In this document: one piece after another, positions 32,928-43,792 of the stretch
Layout of the letters: each line of letters begins with the position of its first letter
Position numbering within the stretch: position 1 is the stretch's first letter
NCBI GenBank assembly: GCA_030737875.1
Contig: CM060909.1
Location: 32,601,159-32,665,158, forward strand
DNA: 64,000 nucleotides
Origin: Allium sativum
Taxonomy: Eukaryota; Streptophyta; Magnoliopsida; Asparagales; Amaryllidaceae
Direction: 5' to 3'
Translations under genes and position numbers: made by a program
The notes under the pieces: model-generated
What the model was told of the DNA's origin: nothing
Database searches by the model: none
Seen by the model: only the letters and a program-made list of their open reading frames with translations

Positions 32928-33500
32928 CATGTCTTCCTTTTGCTATCCATGTTTATCCTGTTTATCTTGTTATCTCATTAACCTTGTCATAAGAACCTTA
33001 GGTAGAAACCCTTTGGGTGAAACATGTATTTGAAACATGTTATGCTTGATGTTTGCAAGTGGTTGCAAGTGTTTGCAAGTGGATACTCGTGGATGCATGA
33101 TACACATTAGGCACTAAGATCGGCTCACACACTTTCATGTTGCATATGCATGAGTGTTTATCCTTATTCATGGATGAAACTTGTTGTGCTATCACGTGGA
33201 TGTTGCGTATGAATGAATGTTATGTGCACTCATGTAGAGATTATAAATTATGTTAGGAATTTGCATACATATGGACTCATTTCACTAACATACTTTACAT
33301 TAAGGAGGTTTACTGAATCAGTAACCGCCTGATTTTTGCATTAGATAAGTACATATACACACACCTTTTGCATATGTTCATACAGCATTTAGAATCTTTT
33401 TAAGGACAATGGTTACTTGTGGATGATGTTTTGAGTAGATGGATGATGGATGGTAGGATACGTTCTTCCTAACTTGGAGATTTCGGGGACGAAATCCTTT
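32928..33500 (+). other. untranslated 3' internal region of the Ty3 element
   Basis: About 570 bp without coding signal between the end of pol and the PPT. It contains TGTTTGCAAGTGG-type short repeats (33050-33080), and near its end the box TTTCGGGGACGAAA (33481-33494) that marks the Tekay/Del 3' end and is shared, on the other strand, with GL1-GL4. Confidence 0.85.
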
Positions 33501-33513
33501 AAGGAGGGGAGAA
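33501..33513 (+). promoter_or_regulatory. polypurine tract of the Ty3 element
   Basis: AAGGAGGGGAGAA, directly before the 3' LTR start at 33514. Confidence 0.93.
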
Positions 33514-36379
33514 TGTAACAACCCGTATTTTAATAACATGATATAATGTAAATCAAGGCAGAATTAAATTCTAAAATCTGAATCAAGGGAAATGGGCTAT
33601 GCCATTGCGTTCGTCCCGGAAAAATACGCGAAATAGAGTCTGAGTTTTCGAAAAACGGAGTCCGTATGACCAAGTTATGGCCCAATGAAGTTTTCAGAAA
33701 ATTCCAAGCCAGAAAACAGTTCAAATTCGAATTCAGATTTAAAATACAACCAAGGCAGAATGGGAGGGAATTTTCCCGCCCCAGGCAGGGTCGACACCAG
33801 TGTCGACCCCCCCAATGTGTCGACACCCATGTCGACCCATGGGTCGGGTCGACACCCATGTCGACCCAGGGGTCGACCCCCCGGTCGGACCAGTTTTTCT
33901 GGTGCACCGTTTGTGACATGCTGAGTCTTGATCCAGAAGCTTCTGACGGGATTTGACGGACCTGATGTGTTTTAGGGTTAATCCTATGGTCTAAACTAAC
34001 CTAATCACCTATAAAAAGACCCCTAGACCTAGCCTAAACCCTCATTAATCATTCCTACAACTAAACTATGCCAAAATGTTTCTTAATCATGGCCTCCATC
34101 TTCTTCATGAAAGCATAAGTGTCTCAAATCAATCTATGTCATAAAAGAGCCATCTTTCTTAAGTAAAAGACCCATCTTTCTTTGTCATTGGAGTTATTAC
34201 TTCTTGTTTAAAGGCGTTTAAGTGGAACTTATTATTTTCTTTGCGGATTTTGCTTGTAGCTTCATCTCAATCTTTATATATATTGATCTAGATCGCATAA
34301 CCGCTCATTGTAAGCCCTATACTACTCTTAGATTCTAACTATGAAGTTAAATGTGACATGTTGCAAGTTGAGTTTGGGCCTAAGTATGATATATGCTTTG
34401 ATCTTATCATGTTATGCATGAATATATTCTATGCATGTTTGTAAACCTATGATCTTATCATGTTATGCATGAATATATTCTATGCATGTTTGAAAACCTA
34501 TCACCTTGACCTTGTGGGCTAAAAGCTATAAGCTCTATGTTGAAATGTTGCATTATACAACATGAGAACCCTCATAACCTTTATGATAACTTGCACATAA
34601 TGTTATATGCGAACTTCTAGCCACCATCCTATGTCATTTATAATCATATTTCACCTATTTGCTTAAATTGATATTATGCATGTTTTGAGGCCCATGAAGT
34701 AATATGCAAGCTTATGAACATATCTATGCCTCATATGCCACCATGTTTAACTTGTGGCCAACCTTATTACCTTATGCCCTTTTGTCATCTTTTTGCCAAG
34801 TTCCCTCTTTTGATCTATGTTAAGTTATGCGAAACGTACATGCGATGGGAATGCGTTGGGTTGGGTAATATTAATGACATGAAACATGATTTTAAAATAT
34901 GACATGAACATTGACTTGTGATTATGTTTGTAAACATAATGATGGACATGACACTTAGAAAATATGAATGTGGCCAACTCGAGGTTGGGTTGAGTTTGTA
35001 GCGTAAATCTACCCGGAACCGACCGGCTTAACTATTGGCTACAAACAATAGGACCCAATGCGAGAAGTTGGTCATGTCGCACTTGAAACCAGAGGTTAGA
35101 CTAAGTTGTGGTGTAAAGCTACCCGGACCCGCCCGGCTTAACTAGTAACCACAGCAAGGTCTAATGTGAGAGGTTGGGTGCATTAAATTAATTAATGCCA
35201 CATAGTAAGGTTAAGTCATGGACCACTTGAATACTTAACCAATTAAACATGATGGGTTGACGCGGTTAAGTCATGAACCTTGGGTACACTTAACCAACTT
35301 GATACTTGATTGGGTAGGGTTAACCACATTTAACCCGCTAGAAACCCTAGTTACATGGTCCTTTTCACCAGTAACCCTCTTGATTGTATCATGATACCCT
35401 AGGGACTAGGCTAGGGTGGGGCACGATTACTGGGCTGACATGTAAGCGACCAAAACGACGGCTGAGTAGGTGCGCCGGTGTAGGTTCAGGCGGACCATGG
35501 TCGTGCACATGGCCCGGAGTTGAAAAAGCAAACACGGGCACCTGTAGGTTTAGACTGTGCGTGCTTGATTTGTGTCTGTGGTTGGCACCCTAGGGCTTGA
35601 TACATCTTAGTATGGACCTAGCACAGTTTGACTACACTTCGTGATTGGGCCGTATGACACCGACACTTGACGAGTTAGGCTTTTAGGGAACCGTTCGACT
35701 AGACCGTATAGTTGGACCTGGATTTAGGTCAACTCATGGGTTTGGGCCAGCTTTGGGCCCAGGAACTATTTCTTGTTTATACTTGACATGGATTGGAATA
35801 CTAGTACACACCTGGTGCAACTTAACCTTGTATATGCGATGCCACGCTTGATTTATCTTGTTGACTTTTCACCATGCCAGTTATCACCTTACATCTCATC
35901 TCTGTTTTACATGTTCAGTTAACTTTATTAGTTTTTATACTAATAGTAGATAGGACTTACCAGTCTTTTGACCGACCCGTTTTCTTTCGCCTCTTTTCTT
36001 CCGTTCCCCCCCCCCCCCCCCCAGGTTTGCAGCATGAGAACACTGTTACCTAGCTGGATCTTTAGCTGCTTTTCTGGATAGCTCACGTACGGTTTGAGCA
36101 TGTTATGGCCTTATGCTACTTTGGGGATAGTTACTTTATGTTTCTTTTTCAGTTTTCAGTTTATGTTCTAGACTTTGTTTTTTGGGAAAAATAATGACCA
36201 AGTACTTTGATGTAACTTGACTATGGTTTTGAAATGCTAGTTTTATCCGCTGCTTTATTTACTTTGTTTTTACTTGTATGTTCTGTTTTGTGATATCTGC
36301 ATGCATGTTTACCTTGTTTAACGCCCCTCCAAAGCTAGTGTCCTTGCAAGAGTGGCACTGGTGGAGGTGGGGTGTTACA
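33514..36379 (+). repeat. Ty3/gypsy 3' LTR (2866 bp)
   Basis: Colinear with 25459-28353. It differs by scattered substitutions, a shorter GTCGAC repeat (33788-33888) and a slightly different C tract. Sub-features: TATA 34010-34017, 51-bp duplication 34400-34501, foldbacks 34981-35070 and 35092-35175, CAGTC hairpin 35960-35977. Confidence 0.95.
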
Positions 36380-36384
36380 ATGGT
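36380..36384. repeat. target-site duplication of the Ty3/gypsy element, right
   Basis: ATGGT, matching 25454-25458; GL2 copy B resumes with GGTCGAAGACC. Confidence 0.93.
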
Positions 36385-37856
36385 GGTCGAAGACCGGAGG
36401 TCTTCACGTTGTTTGGGTGATTACTGATGATCTTGATTGGGTCGTACACCCAAGAGGAGGGAATCAGTTAGTGGTCGTCCAGACGTACTTGGAGATCGAT
36501 GGATATGCGGGGTACTAAGTGCCTCCGGTTTCGTTCAGACCTAGAACGGACTTGTAAATGGACCATGTGTCTGACATTGGATTTCATTCTATGTGATTGA
36601 TATCGGTTGCATGGAGTGGTTTGCCTATGTGGCATGCTAAGATGCAAGTGATCAAGGCTTCTGTTGAAAAGCAAAGTCTTGTGGTTGATGATTAAAGCAC
36701 GGCCTGTGTGGCGTAGCTTTGTGTAGCGTGAATTCGCGAGCCTCACACCCCGGTTGTGAACCAGAAACGGGAGAGGACATCAGGGGGGGCATGCGTTTCC
36801 TTCTAGTTAGAAGTGGCGTTAGTAGTTTTACACGCCCTGACGAGTTTGACTTATGTGGTTGTTGCTGTTGCGTGGCGCCTCGGATATATCAGTGACTATG
36901 TGAAGCCGTTGGAGTCATTCGTTGACTCATTGATGCCCCAAAGGGCGGGGAAATGTAGTGTTCAGGAATAATAATCCACATCGGTGGACCGGCCCTGACG
37001 ATCCAAGGGGCAGCCGCGGCTGTTCCTGAGACACGGGCTAGAGCGTCTCAAATCGGTAGAGGACTATCTTTTGCCTCGGTTCACAGATGGAAATCCAATT
37101 TCCAAATATGTGACTTTACGGTTTTATTTGTAGAGCCTAGTATTGGCAACATGATATATGGTACCCATGCCGCCTATGATTGATACTTATGATTTGAAGT
37201 TGTTTTATACACTATGCACTTATAAGAGTATCAAATGATTGGTTTAAAACGTACTAAGCATGTTTGGCTATTATAAGGGAAAACCCTATCCCCCGGCTTG
37301 CGTTGCATTGTGTGATAGGACCTGGGTCTTATAATAGCTTCATTTTTACAAAAAGCGTTGCTTTGTTTTGTTATATGCACTGGTATTCTTGGGAGGAAAC
37401 CTGTTCCGTGTTATACGGCGTGGTCCCTTGATATATCTGATTTAAAGTAAAGTTTAAAATAACTGTTTTAGTTCTCGCACCAGTCCCACGACTGACCTGG
37501 AGTTTATTGTTTTAACCTAAACTCTGGGTGCCCTTATTTTGACACGGGCAGCTGGTAGTTTTGGTTTTACAGATTTATATTCACAGGATCCTGATTTACA
37601 GCTGGAACGATACTTGGAAAGCTTTGTATCCGTGTATTACTTCTAGTTGTGTATTGTATTATTTTTCGCTGCTATGTAATGTATTGTAATCTCTGATATT
37701 TATCGAATGTGTAATATTGAATTATACTCTGTATATTCTTGTAATCTGATGGAATTGTTGTAATATACAATGAAATGTTCTTCTGTCCGCTTTCTTTCGT
37801 GGCTTGTTCCCGAATTATCCGGGCTTTCCTTACCGGGGAAGTTACGGGTTCTTACA
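36380..37856 (+). repeat. GL2 copy B, 3' part of the solo LTR
   Basis: Aligns with 15970-17540 of copy A. Noncoding R-like sequence with the CGTTC hairpin (about 36530-36550), CAGTC hairpin (37480-37497), acceptor-like TTTTACAG (37563-37570) and the LTR end at 37856. The minus ORF at 36468-36746 has no support as a gene. Confidence 0.9.
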
Positions 37857-37861
37857 ACGCT
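37857..37861. repeat. target-site duplication of GL2 copy B, right
   Basis: ACGCT; see 21229-21233. GL3 LTR sequence continues from here. Confidence 0.8.
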
Positions 37862-38044
37862 GAATTATGTATTCTAGAGCTATGTATTTCTCAACTGATT
37901 CCACTTGATAATATCTTGTATATATTTGATAAAATATTTCTTAGTTAGCATGATATTATATAAAACTTTACGAGTTTTGAATATGAATTAAACCAATTTT
38001 TTTTAATTAAGAAACATTAACTAAACTAATTTAAATTTAAATTT

Positions 38045-38046
38045 AC
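38045..38046 (-). promoter_or_regulatory. 5' splice-site match ending GL3 leader exon, left LTR
   Basis: ATTATG|GTAAAT on the minus strand. The right LTR has the better ATTAAG|GTAAAT (59300-59299). It falls in phase with the leader ORF and at the border to AT-rich sequence. Confidence 0.4.
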
Positions 38047-38310
38047 CATAATTTCTACATCCTGATTACTGAGGCATCTCATCAATGCTCGATTTCCTTC
38101 CTTCTGAATAGCAGCACGCCTTACCAGAACCGTACATCGACCACAAATGAAGCTACTTCCTGCCTTTGATGGTCGGACTCCCTTAATAGTTCCATTACCA
38201 CTGCAAATGCCACAAGATCAAACTTCTTTTACAGCCAAACAACCCTTTGGAAAAACTGCAGCACTCCAATCAACATCGCCTTCAACTTCGAACAGTTCCA
38301 CCAATTTCAT
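38047..38310 (-). pseudogene. leader-exon ORF of GL3, left LTR: Cys-motif protein fragment with one stop
   Basis: On the transcribed strand an ATG at 38310-38308 opens a frame of 88 codons that ends exactly at a splice donor (GTAAAT at 38046). It begins MKLVELFEVEGDVDWSA. It is interrupted by TGA at 38220-38218, where the right LTR has GGA. Downstream are CGICSGNGTIKG and CGRC, a CxxCxGxG plus CxxC arrangement resembling a zinc-binding (DnaJ/BSD2-like) motif. The frame closes with QKEGNRALMRCLSNQ. The right-LTR copy (59301-59555) keeps the frame without this stop but has lost the ATG. Differences between the copies include several substitutions that preserve the frame. I infer a captured host exon. 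The family is not identified and the motif resemblance is weak evidence of function. Confidence 0.4.
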
Positions 38311-39228
38311 TTGCTACTGCACCCCATACTACACTCCTCTAAATTCTTAATTAGCCATTCCTTGTCTCGAAAACTGCTCTTTGACACCATCATCTTTGCC
38401 ACTGTATGTCCTTATCACAACGCCCTCCTCCTAATCACTTATTTAACCACCTACTACAAACCACAATGCTTCAACACATCACACCATTCAACTGACCAAA
38501 AACCCTACCCTGTATTACTAACTTCAACCAACGCCTCCAGGTCATCGTCGCAACTTCATCACCTTCCTCCAAAATCAGCGCGCTGTCGAGCTTCCCAAAG
38601 ACAACACAACCTCCTCTTTTTCAACTATCGCTTCGACCTTGTGAACCCAGAAAGCCCTGATTCAACAACCTCCAACATCTCGCCCAAATAGCCAGCGAAC
38701 CCATACCCTAGGTCATCGCTCGAACTATCAAGCTTTGAAATCCCTTACTGCTTCAAACGCCTACCTGGATCGATGTCTATAAATCATTCTCGAATCGCGA
38801 TTCCAAATCGAGCGCAATCACCAAAATCTTAGACCTAAAACCATATCTCTATTGTCGAGCTTCTCTACTGAAGTCGCATCCTCAAAATGGTCACTGAAGT
38901 GGTGAATTTGATTTTAACCAGTTTGAATTTGGAAAAATTAAAATAAAGAGAAGTGGCCATTTTTGAGGCTCTCGACTCCATTTTGAATGAATGGAGAAAA
39001 AGAAAGAGACCACGCCTTGATAAATTAGTGAATTCATAAGCCAGCCATTTTTATTTTGATTTTCCAGAAGAAAGAATTGAGATTGGTCTTGCATTTTATT
39101 TTTTAAACGAGAATACTTAGGGAATAAGATTTAAGTTCTGCGTAAGGTACAGATAGGTTAGTGTAGGTTTACAGTGTACTTCCTATTACTTAAGGAGGAA
39201 GGAATTTTATTTTATTTTATTTCTATTT

Positions 39229-39236
39229 TATTTATA
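39229..39236 (-). promoter_or_regulatory. TATA box of GL3 left LTR
   Basis: TATAAATA on the minus strand, about 450 bp from the LTR start. Counterpart at 60471-60478. Confidence 0.45.
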
Positions 39237-39688
39237 TTTTAATTAAAAATCGGTATGCTTAAAATTTAAATAACCCTTGATTCTGAACTCCTTACTGAAC
39301 CCAACAACTGACATTTTTAGAGTTATACCACTATTCCGGACATACCGGGACAAGTTTCAAAGCCTCATTTGATCATCTGCATATTAATTTAAACCGCTAT
39401 AAATTAAATTCAAAACAATAAAATTCCGGGATAATAAACTATTACTATTATTTACATATATTCAAACAAAATTTCTATAAATTATTTAAATCGTTTTGAC
39501 CCCATTATAAATTTCAAATTTAATTATTTCATATTCTCGTATTACAATGATTATATATATTCAAAATTAAATCCGATATCGATTTTTGCTCGATAACGCA
39601 ATATAAAAATTCTTTTATATTATCAATTCAATATTTAAAACCATATTAAATATTTAAAATAAATTGTCCAAAAATCCGGGTCGTTACA

Positions 39689-39705
39689 TTCTTCCCCCCT
39701 TAAAA
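39689..39705 (-). promoter_or_regulatory. polypurine tract of GL3
   Basis: TTTTAAGGGGGGAAGAA on the minus strand, preceded by the box TTTCGGGGATGAAA. Confidence 0.9.
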
Positions 39706-40731
39706 GAATTTCATCCCCGAAATTACTAAGGTAGGAAAATGCTTCAACCCTATTACTTTTCAAAACCTCACAATGTTGAAGCTCGACATTTCATATTTAT
39801 ACAACTTTCATTCCAACCAACTTCGGTTTCTGTTTATATTACACACCATATATGCTTATATTTATTTTATCTGAATTATTTACAATCTATTCATATCCTA
39901 TTCAAATTGATTCTGATCAATTTATTTCCTTCGATCCATTTAGCATTCTTAAGTTAAATTTTAAATTCCAGAATTAAAATCCTCGGTTTTTCGTTTCAAA
40001 TCCTTCTGAAATCACATAAATATATACATATATTTATTTCCATTTCAAATTCAAAACATTTGAATTTTTAAATCAGCTTGTTTTCTTTCAAACAACTTTC
40101 CATTAAAAACTTTTCTAAGGTTGCAGTCCATCACTTAGAAACTCGGAAATGAACACTGATGATGCTGCAGTCATCATCAGAATTATTTCCCTGCTACTGA
40201 AGTGAGTTCAGTGCTTTTTCAATTTCAAAATCCATTCAAAAATGGTTTTCATTCAAAATCCTTTCAAAACAAGGCTATATTCTTTCAATATACTTTGAAA
40301 AAATATTTTTCTAACCTCCCAGGATTTAAATTCCAAATTCGGGTTTTAATTCACCTCCAGTTCATCCTATTTGTATATTTAATTCATATACAAGTTATAT
40401 TTGGTTATATATAACCATTCTCATTTTATAATCTCATTTGATTGTAATATCAATCAACACATCCATATTTTATAATAATTTCATAAAATTATTCCTTCTA
40501 TATCAAAAATAGAATTTTGGGTAAAATTATTTCATATAGCCACTTTAAAACAATATCATGCCGAATTTTCTATTCAAGTGTTTAGAAATTCTTATCGACT
40601 TCAGGGCGTCCAAAGATTCGATCAGAATTCATAAACCACTCAATAGACTAGCCAACACAGTATAAAACAATTTTTTTATTAATTAACAAATGCGCTCTCT
40701 CGTATTTATATATATACATATACACACAAAA

Positions 40732-40768
40732 CTCATTCTAGGGTGCTACTGACCCTATCTCTAATGAG
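40732..40768 (-). promoter_or_regulatory. hairpin next to the GL3 PBS
   Basis: A 37-base unit with outer stem CTCATT/AATGAG and inner stem TAGGGT/ACCCTA. Homologous in length and layout to the units of GL1 (8837-8951) and GL2 (50935-50971), with different paired bases. Confidence 0.75.
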
Positions 40769-40805
40769 CACATCCCACCAAAGCTTAGTTATTCGCTAAA
40801 CCTAA

Positions 40806-40817
40806 GCTCTGATACCA
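40806..40817 (-). promoter_or_regulatory. primer-binding site of GL3
   Basis: TGGTATCAGAGC on the minus strand, two bases from the 5' LTR; initiator tRNA-Met. Confidence 0.93.
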
Positions 40818-40819
40818 AC

Positions 40820-43792
40820 TGTAACGGCCTGCAAATCCGTACTATTTGAGTTGGCTACATATAACACACGTCCAACCCAAATATCACAGAAATACAAATC
40901 ATTTTTATTAGAAGAACAAGGTAGAAGAACAGAAATAACAACACAGAATCACACATCGCAGTGGAACAAAATATATTATATCATAACTTTTGAAATACAA
41001 AATTTTAACGGTATAACATACAATTATCAGAGTACAACACTTACAACACAGCGGAAATAAAAATACTATATATCCAACAATAAAGCCTCCTGCTCCAAGC
41101 TACTTTAGATAGATCTATAAACTCCTGAACTACTTGACTGCCCGTACAAATTTGGGCACCCAAGATTTAGGTAAAACAAAACAAAATAAACTCTGGGTCA
41201 GTCATGGGATTGGTATGAGTAAACAATTTGAAACAGTTTGAGAAAATTAACAATAACTCATAAGACCACGTCGTATAACATGGAAAGGGTTTTTCCCTTA
41301 TGAGAATCCAAAACACTTGATTTAACTTTCAAAAATCCTTTTGAAAGAAATGATAATCTTTATATCAAAACTCTTTTGATATTATAATAGTGTTTAAATC
41401 AAATAAGTAGAAATCTAGTGGAATGCCTTCATCTTACGCTCCACATACATAATATACAATCATAACCATAGTCGCTTATTGGGTGATGAATTTCCAACTA
41501 TTGCAAGGTTTGGAACCACCTTCCGTTAGTGTATTTCCAGAGGAGAATATACTGGGTTCAACAAGAACATCTTGTAACCCGGCTACACATGACCGACCAC
41601 TCATTTCGGTTGAGTGTATCGAATGTATATCACCAAAGGTTAGGATTAACAACCGTTTTCCCGAATGGGACAACATCTAATAGAATAAGTAATTAAATGA
41701 ATTTCTCTAGATAGGTCATAATACACCCTAATGGGAGCTACCCACATAGCCATCCTACCTGCCCGATTTTTGTCATTTCCCGGTTGTTGAGGCCTGAGGC
41801 TACGATTACTTTCCATTTATTAATAGCACAATCATTTTGAATGCCACGTTATCATATCCGTTAATCACTAATTGATTGTACAAATATATTCTGGATATTA
41901 TGCTAAGAGAATAAATTCTCTACTATCATATATATTTGTATAGAACAACATATGCGATTATTGGAAATACTCTGTCAGACATTCTTCCATATACGTTCGT
42001 TCTGGGATTGAACGAAACCAAAGGCGCAATTTCCATCGATAGAAAAAGCCCTGGCACTCTACTCCATCTCCGATTATCTTCATATAATCTGATTCGCAAC
42101 GTTACTGCCAATACAGAGTGGTTCTCGGATAATAATCCAACTGGTCTCTCCATATTGACAATGCTATTGGCAAACACTTCGATAGTCGGTTAATTAGCTA
42201 TTGAAGAAAAACAAACATCCATTCAAAGCATCAAATAATCACTGGGCTCTTAATTAATATTTCATTCACTAATTAAATCATTTCTCCATTTCCTTATCAA
42301 TATTTGTTAACCAAATATTTTCAATAATCGTTTTGGCCTATTACGCTATTTGAAAAAAACATTTCCATATATCGCCTTCTTTTATTTTCTATACTTGGAA
42401 AATGTATTCTATTTGCAATTGAAGAACATTCCAATTACTTATCTCTTTCCCGGTTCAATTTATTCTACTCAGGAAATATTTATTATTATATTTCCAAAAT
42501 TCCACTTATTTAGGTTAAAACGAATGTTGTATTAAACATCGTTACAACAACCCAAAATACTGTATTCAACTAACTCTTATTCAAACATTTCTCTTCGAGA
42601 TTAGATCATGGTATTTATCGATTAAAAATGAAATCAATCAGGTTGGGGTATAACTACCTCTCAAACCTTGAGGGGTATAACTACCTCTCAGAGCTTGACT
42701 AAAAACATCCTTAACTTCAAAATGGACAAGACCACTTACCTCGAATAATCAACATCGTAAAAACCAATTATTCATTTTTAAACCCGTATACGTTTCTCTT
42801 TCTAATTTTACCAGATTTAATTATAGATTTCCTTTTTGTTTATAACATTCTATTTTTAAGTTCGTTTTCTTATCGAATTCAATATATATTTATACATTGA
42901 TTTCCAACTATCAGTTTTTATTAAAAATATTCTAACTTCTTAAATTTCCGGAAATTTTCGCCATAACCTCCTTTTTACGGGTCACTCTGTACAACTACAA
43001 AATGTCTCTGTAGGCCCTTTCCATTTAAAAGGAAAATCCAAAAGCCAAGCGGCATGCCGATTCGGCGCATAATATCTCATATGGAATTTAAACATGTACC
43101 TTTTTGTCGAGCACATAAATTATAATCCTCATACACTTCATCCCAATCCTGCTCAACATACATCTAACCATTTTGTTTCAACTCAATCCACTCGACTTAA
43201 ACCCACTCGCTAAATTATTTTCTAGTTAGTTATTTTGCCTATTTTACCTTTTTGTTTGAACATAACATGTTCAAATAAAATATTGACTTGCTTATAAACA
43301 ACCCGAATTCCATTTTTAATTCAAGTTTCATATTCGATTTCGAATATGAATTCATCAGTTCAATTTACTTAACCAAAACCCAATTTCGTATCAAACTTGA
43401 TTAACTAATTACCCTTCAAATTAGTTAATTCTATTTAGCAATTAAAAATCTGATTTTTGTTTCAAAAATCAGTCCACTTACTCCACATGAGTTCATATTT
43501 ATTTTATACCTCAAGTCTGGATTTTTCTAATGGAAATTCGGATTTTATTTTCTTAAAATCCTTTATTTATTTAAATAAACCGTTATGGTTTTATAATGCC
43601 CCTATTTAAATAAGACGAAATCTAAATTTTTCTCTTCCATTAGAAAACTATTATCAAATCGGCCCTGGCGATTTTTGTTTCAAAGGATTCCGACTTAAAT
43701 TGAGTTATATATAATCAATTGAAGTTCAAAACGCCAATTTACGAACTGCCGCGCTGCAGTGAGTTCGTTTTAATTATATTTAATATATAAAC
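40820..43792 (-). repeat. GL3 right LTR, first segment (to the GL2 insertion)
   Basis: On the minus strand this is the 3' part of the 5' LTR. It has R-like motifs shared with GL1 and GL2: the CAGTC-type hairpin at 41196-41213 and the CGTTC hairpin near 41993-42017. The stretch 41938-43792 aligns with 17541-19426. No gene. The LTR without the nested element is about 6.6 kb. Confidence 0.9.
43788..43792. repeat. target-site duplication of the complete GL2 element, left
   Basis: TAAAC, repeated at 57289-57293; the intact site is in the left GL3 LTR near 19425-19430. Confidence 0.94.

Larger units (their letters stand above)
25459..36379 (+). mobile_element. Ty3/gypsy LTR retrotransposon, Tekay/Del chromovirus type, degenerate
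   Basis: A 10.9-kb complete element: LTRs 25459-28353 and 33514-36379, PBS at 28355-28366, gag-pol 28551 to about 32927, PPT 33501-33513, duplications ATGGT. Domain order gag, protease, RT, RNase H, integrase defines Ty3/gypsy. A C-terminal region ending in a chromodomain-like segment (W-S-E...T-W-E-T-E) and LTRs starting TGTAACAACCC fit the Tekay/Del lineage. The reading frame is broken by two frameshifts (near 29220 and 30060) and stops at 30360, 32100, 32697 and 32808. By eye the LTRs differ about 1-2 % plus repeat-length changes, so the insertion is moderately young and now inactive. Confidence 0.96.
21234..37856 (+). mobile_element. GL2 copy B: solo LTR interrupted by a Ty3/gypsy element
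   Basis: Starts TGTAATAACCCG and ends GGGTTCTTACA, with near-matching 5-bp duplications on both sides. Without the nested element (25459-36379 and its 5-bp duplication) it is about 5.70 kb and corresponds to a single GL2 LTR: U3 block at 21635-21890, TATA at 22130-22137, leader exon to 22494, palindromes at 22620-22860, box ending CCACAGACCATGG near 23040, CAGTC hairpin at 37480-37497 and acceptor-like site near 37570. There is no internal region, PBS or PPT, so it is a solo LTR, presumably left by recombination between two LTRs. The GL3 LTR continues cleanly on both sides. Confidence 0.9.
37862..39688 (-). repeat. GL3 left LTR, terminal segment (leader and U3)
   Basis: Homologous to 59115-60928. 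On the minus strand the LTR begins at 39688 (TGTAACGACCCGG). U3 includes the GTCCCGG-TATGTCCGGAATAGTGG box near 39340 and the TATA box at 39229-39236. The leader follows to the donor at 38046. The plus ORFs at 38147-38350 and 38311-38691 lie antisense to the leader and are not supported. Confidence 0.9.
39689..40819 (-). mobile_element. GL3 internal region, 1131 bp, no coding capacity
   Basis: Between the PPT (39689-39705) and the PBS (40806-40817). No gag-pol trace; the ORFs at 39739-39957 and 40202-40414 are AT-rich chance frames. Contains the PBS-proximal hairpin at 40732-40768. Confidence 0.9.
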
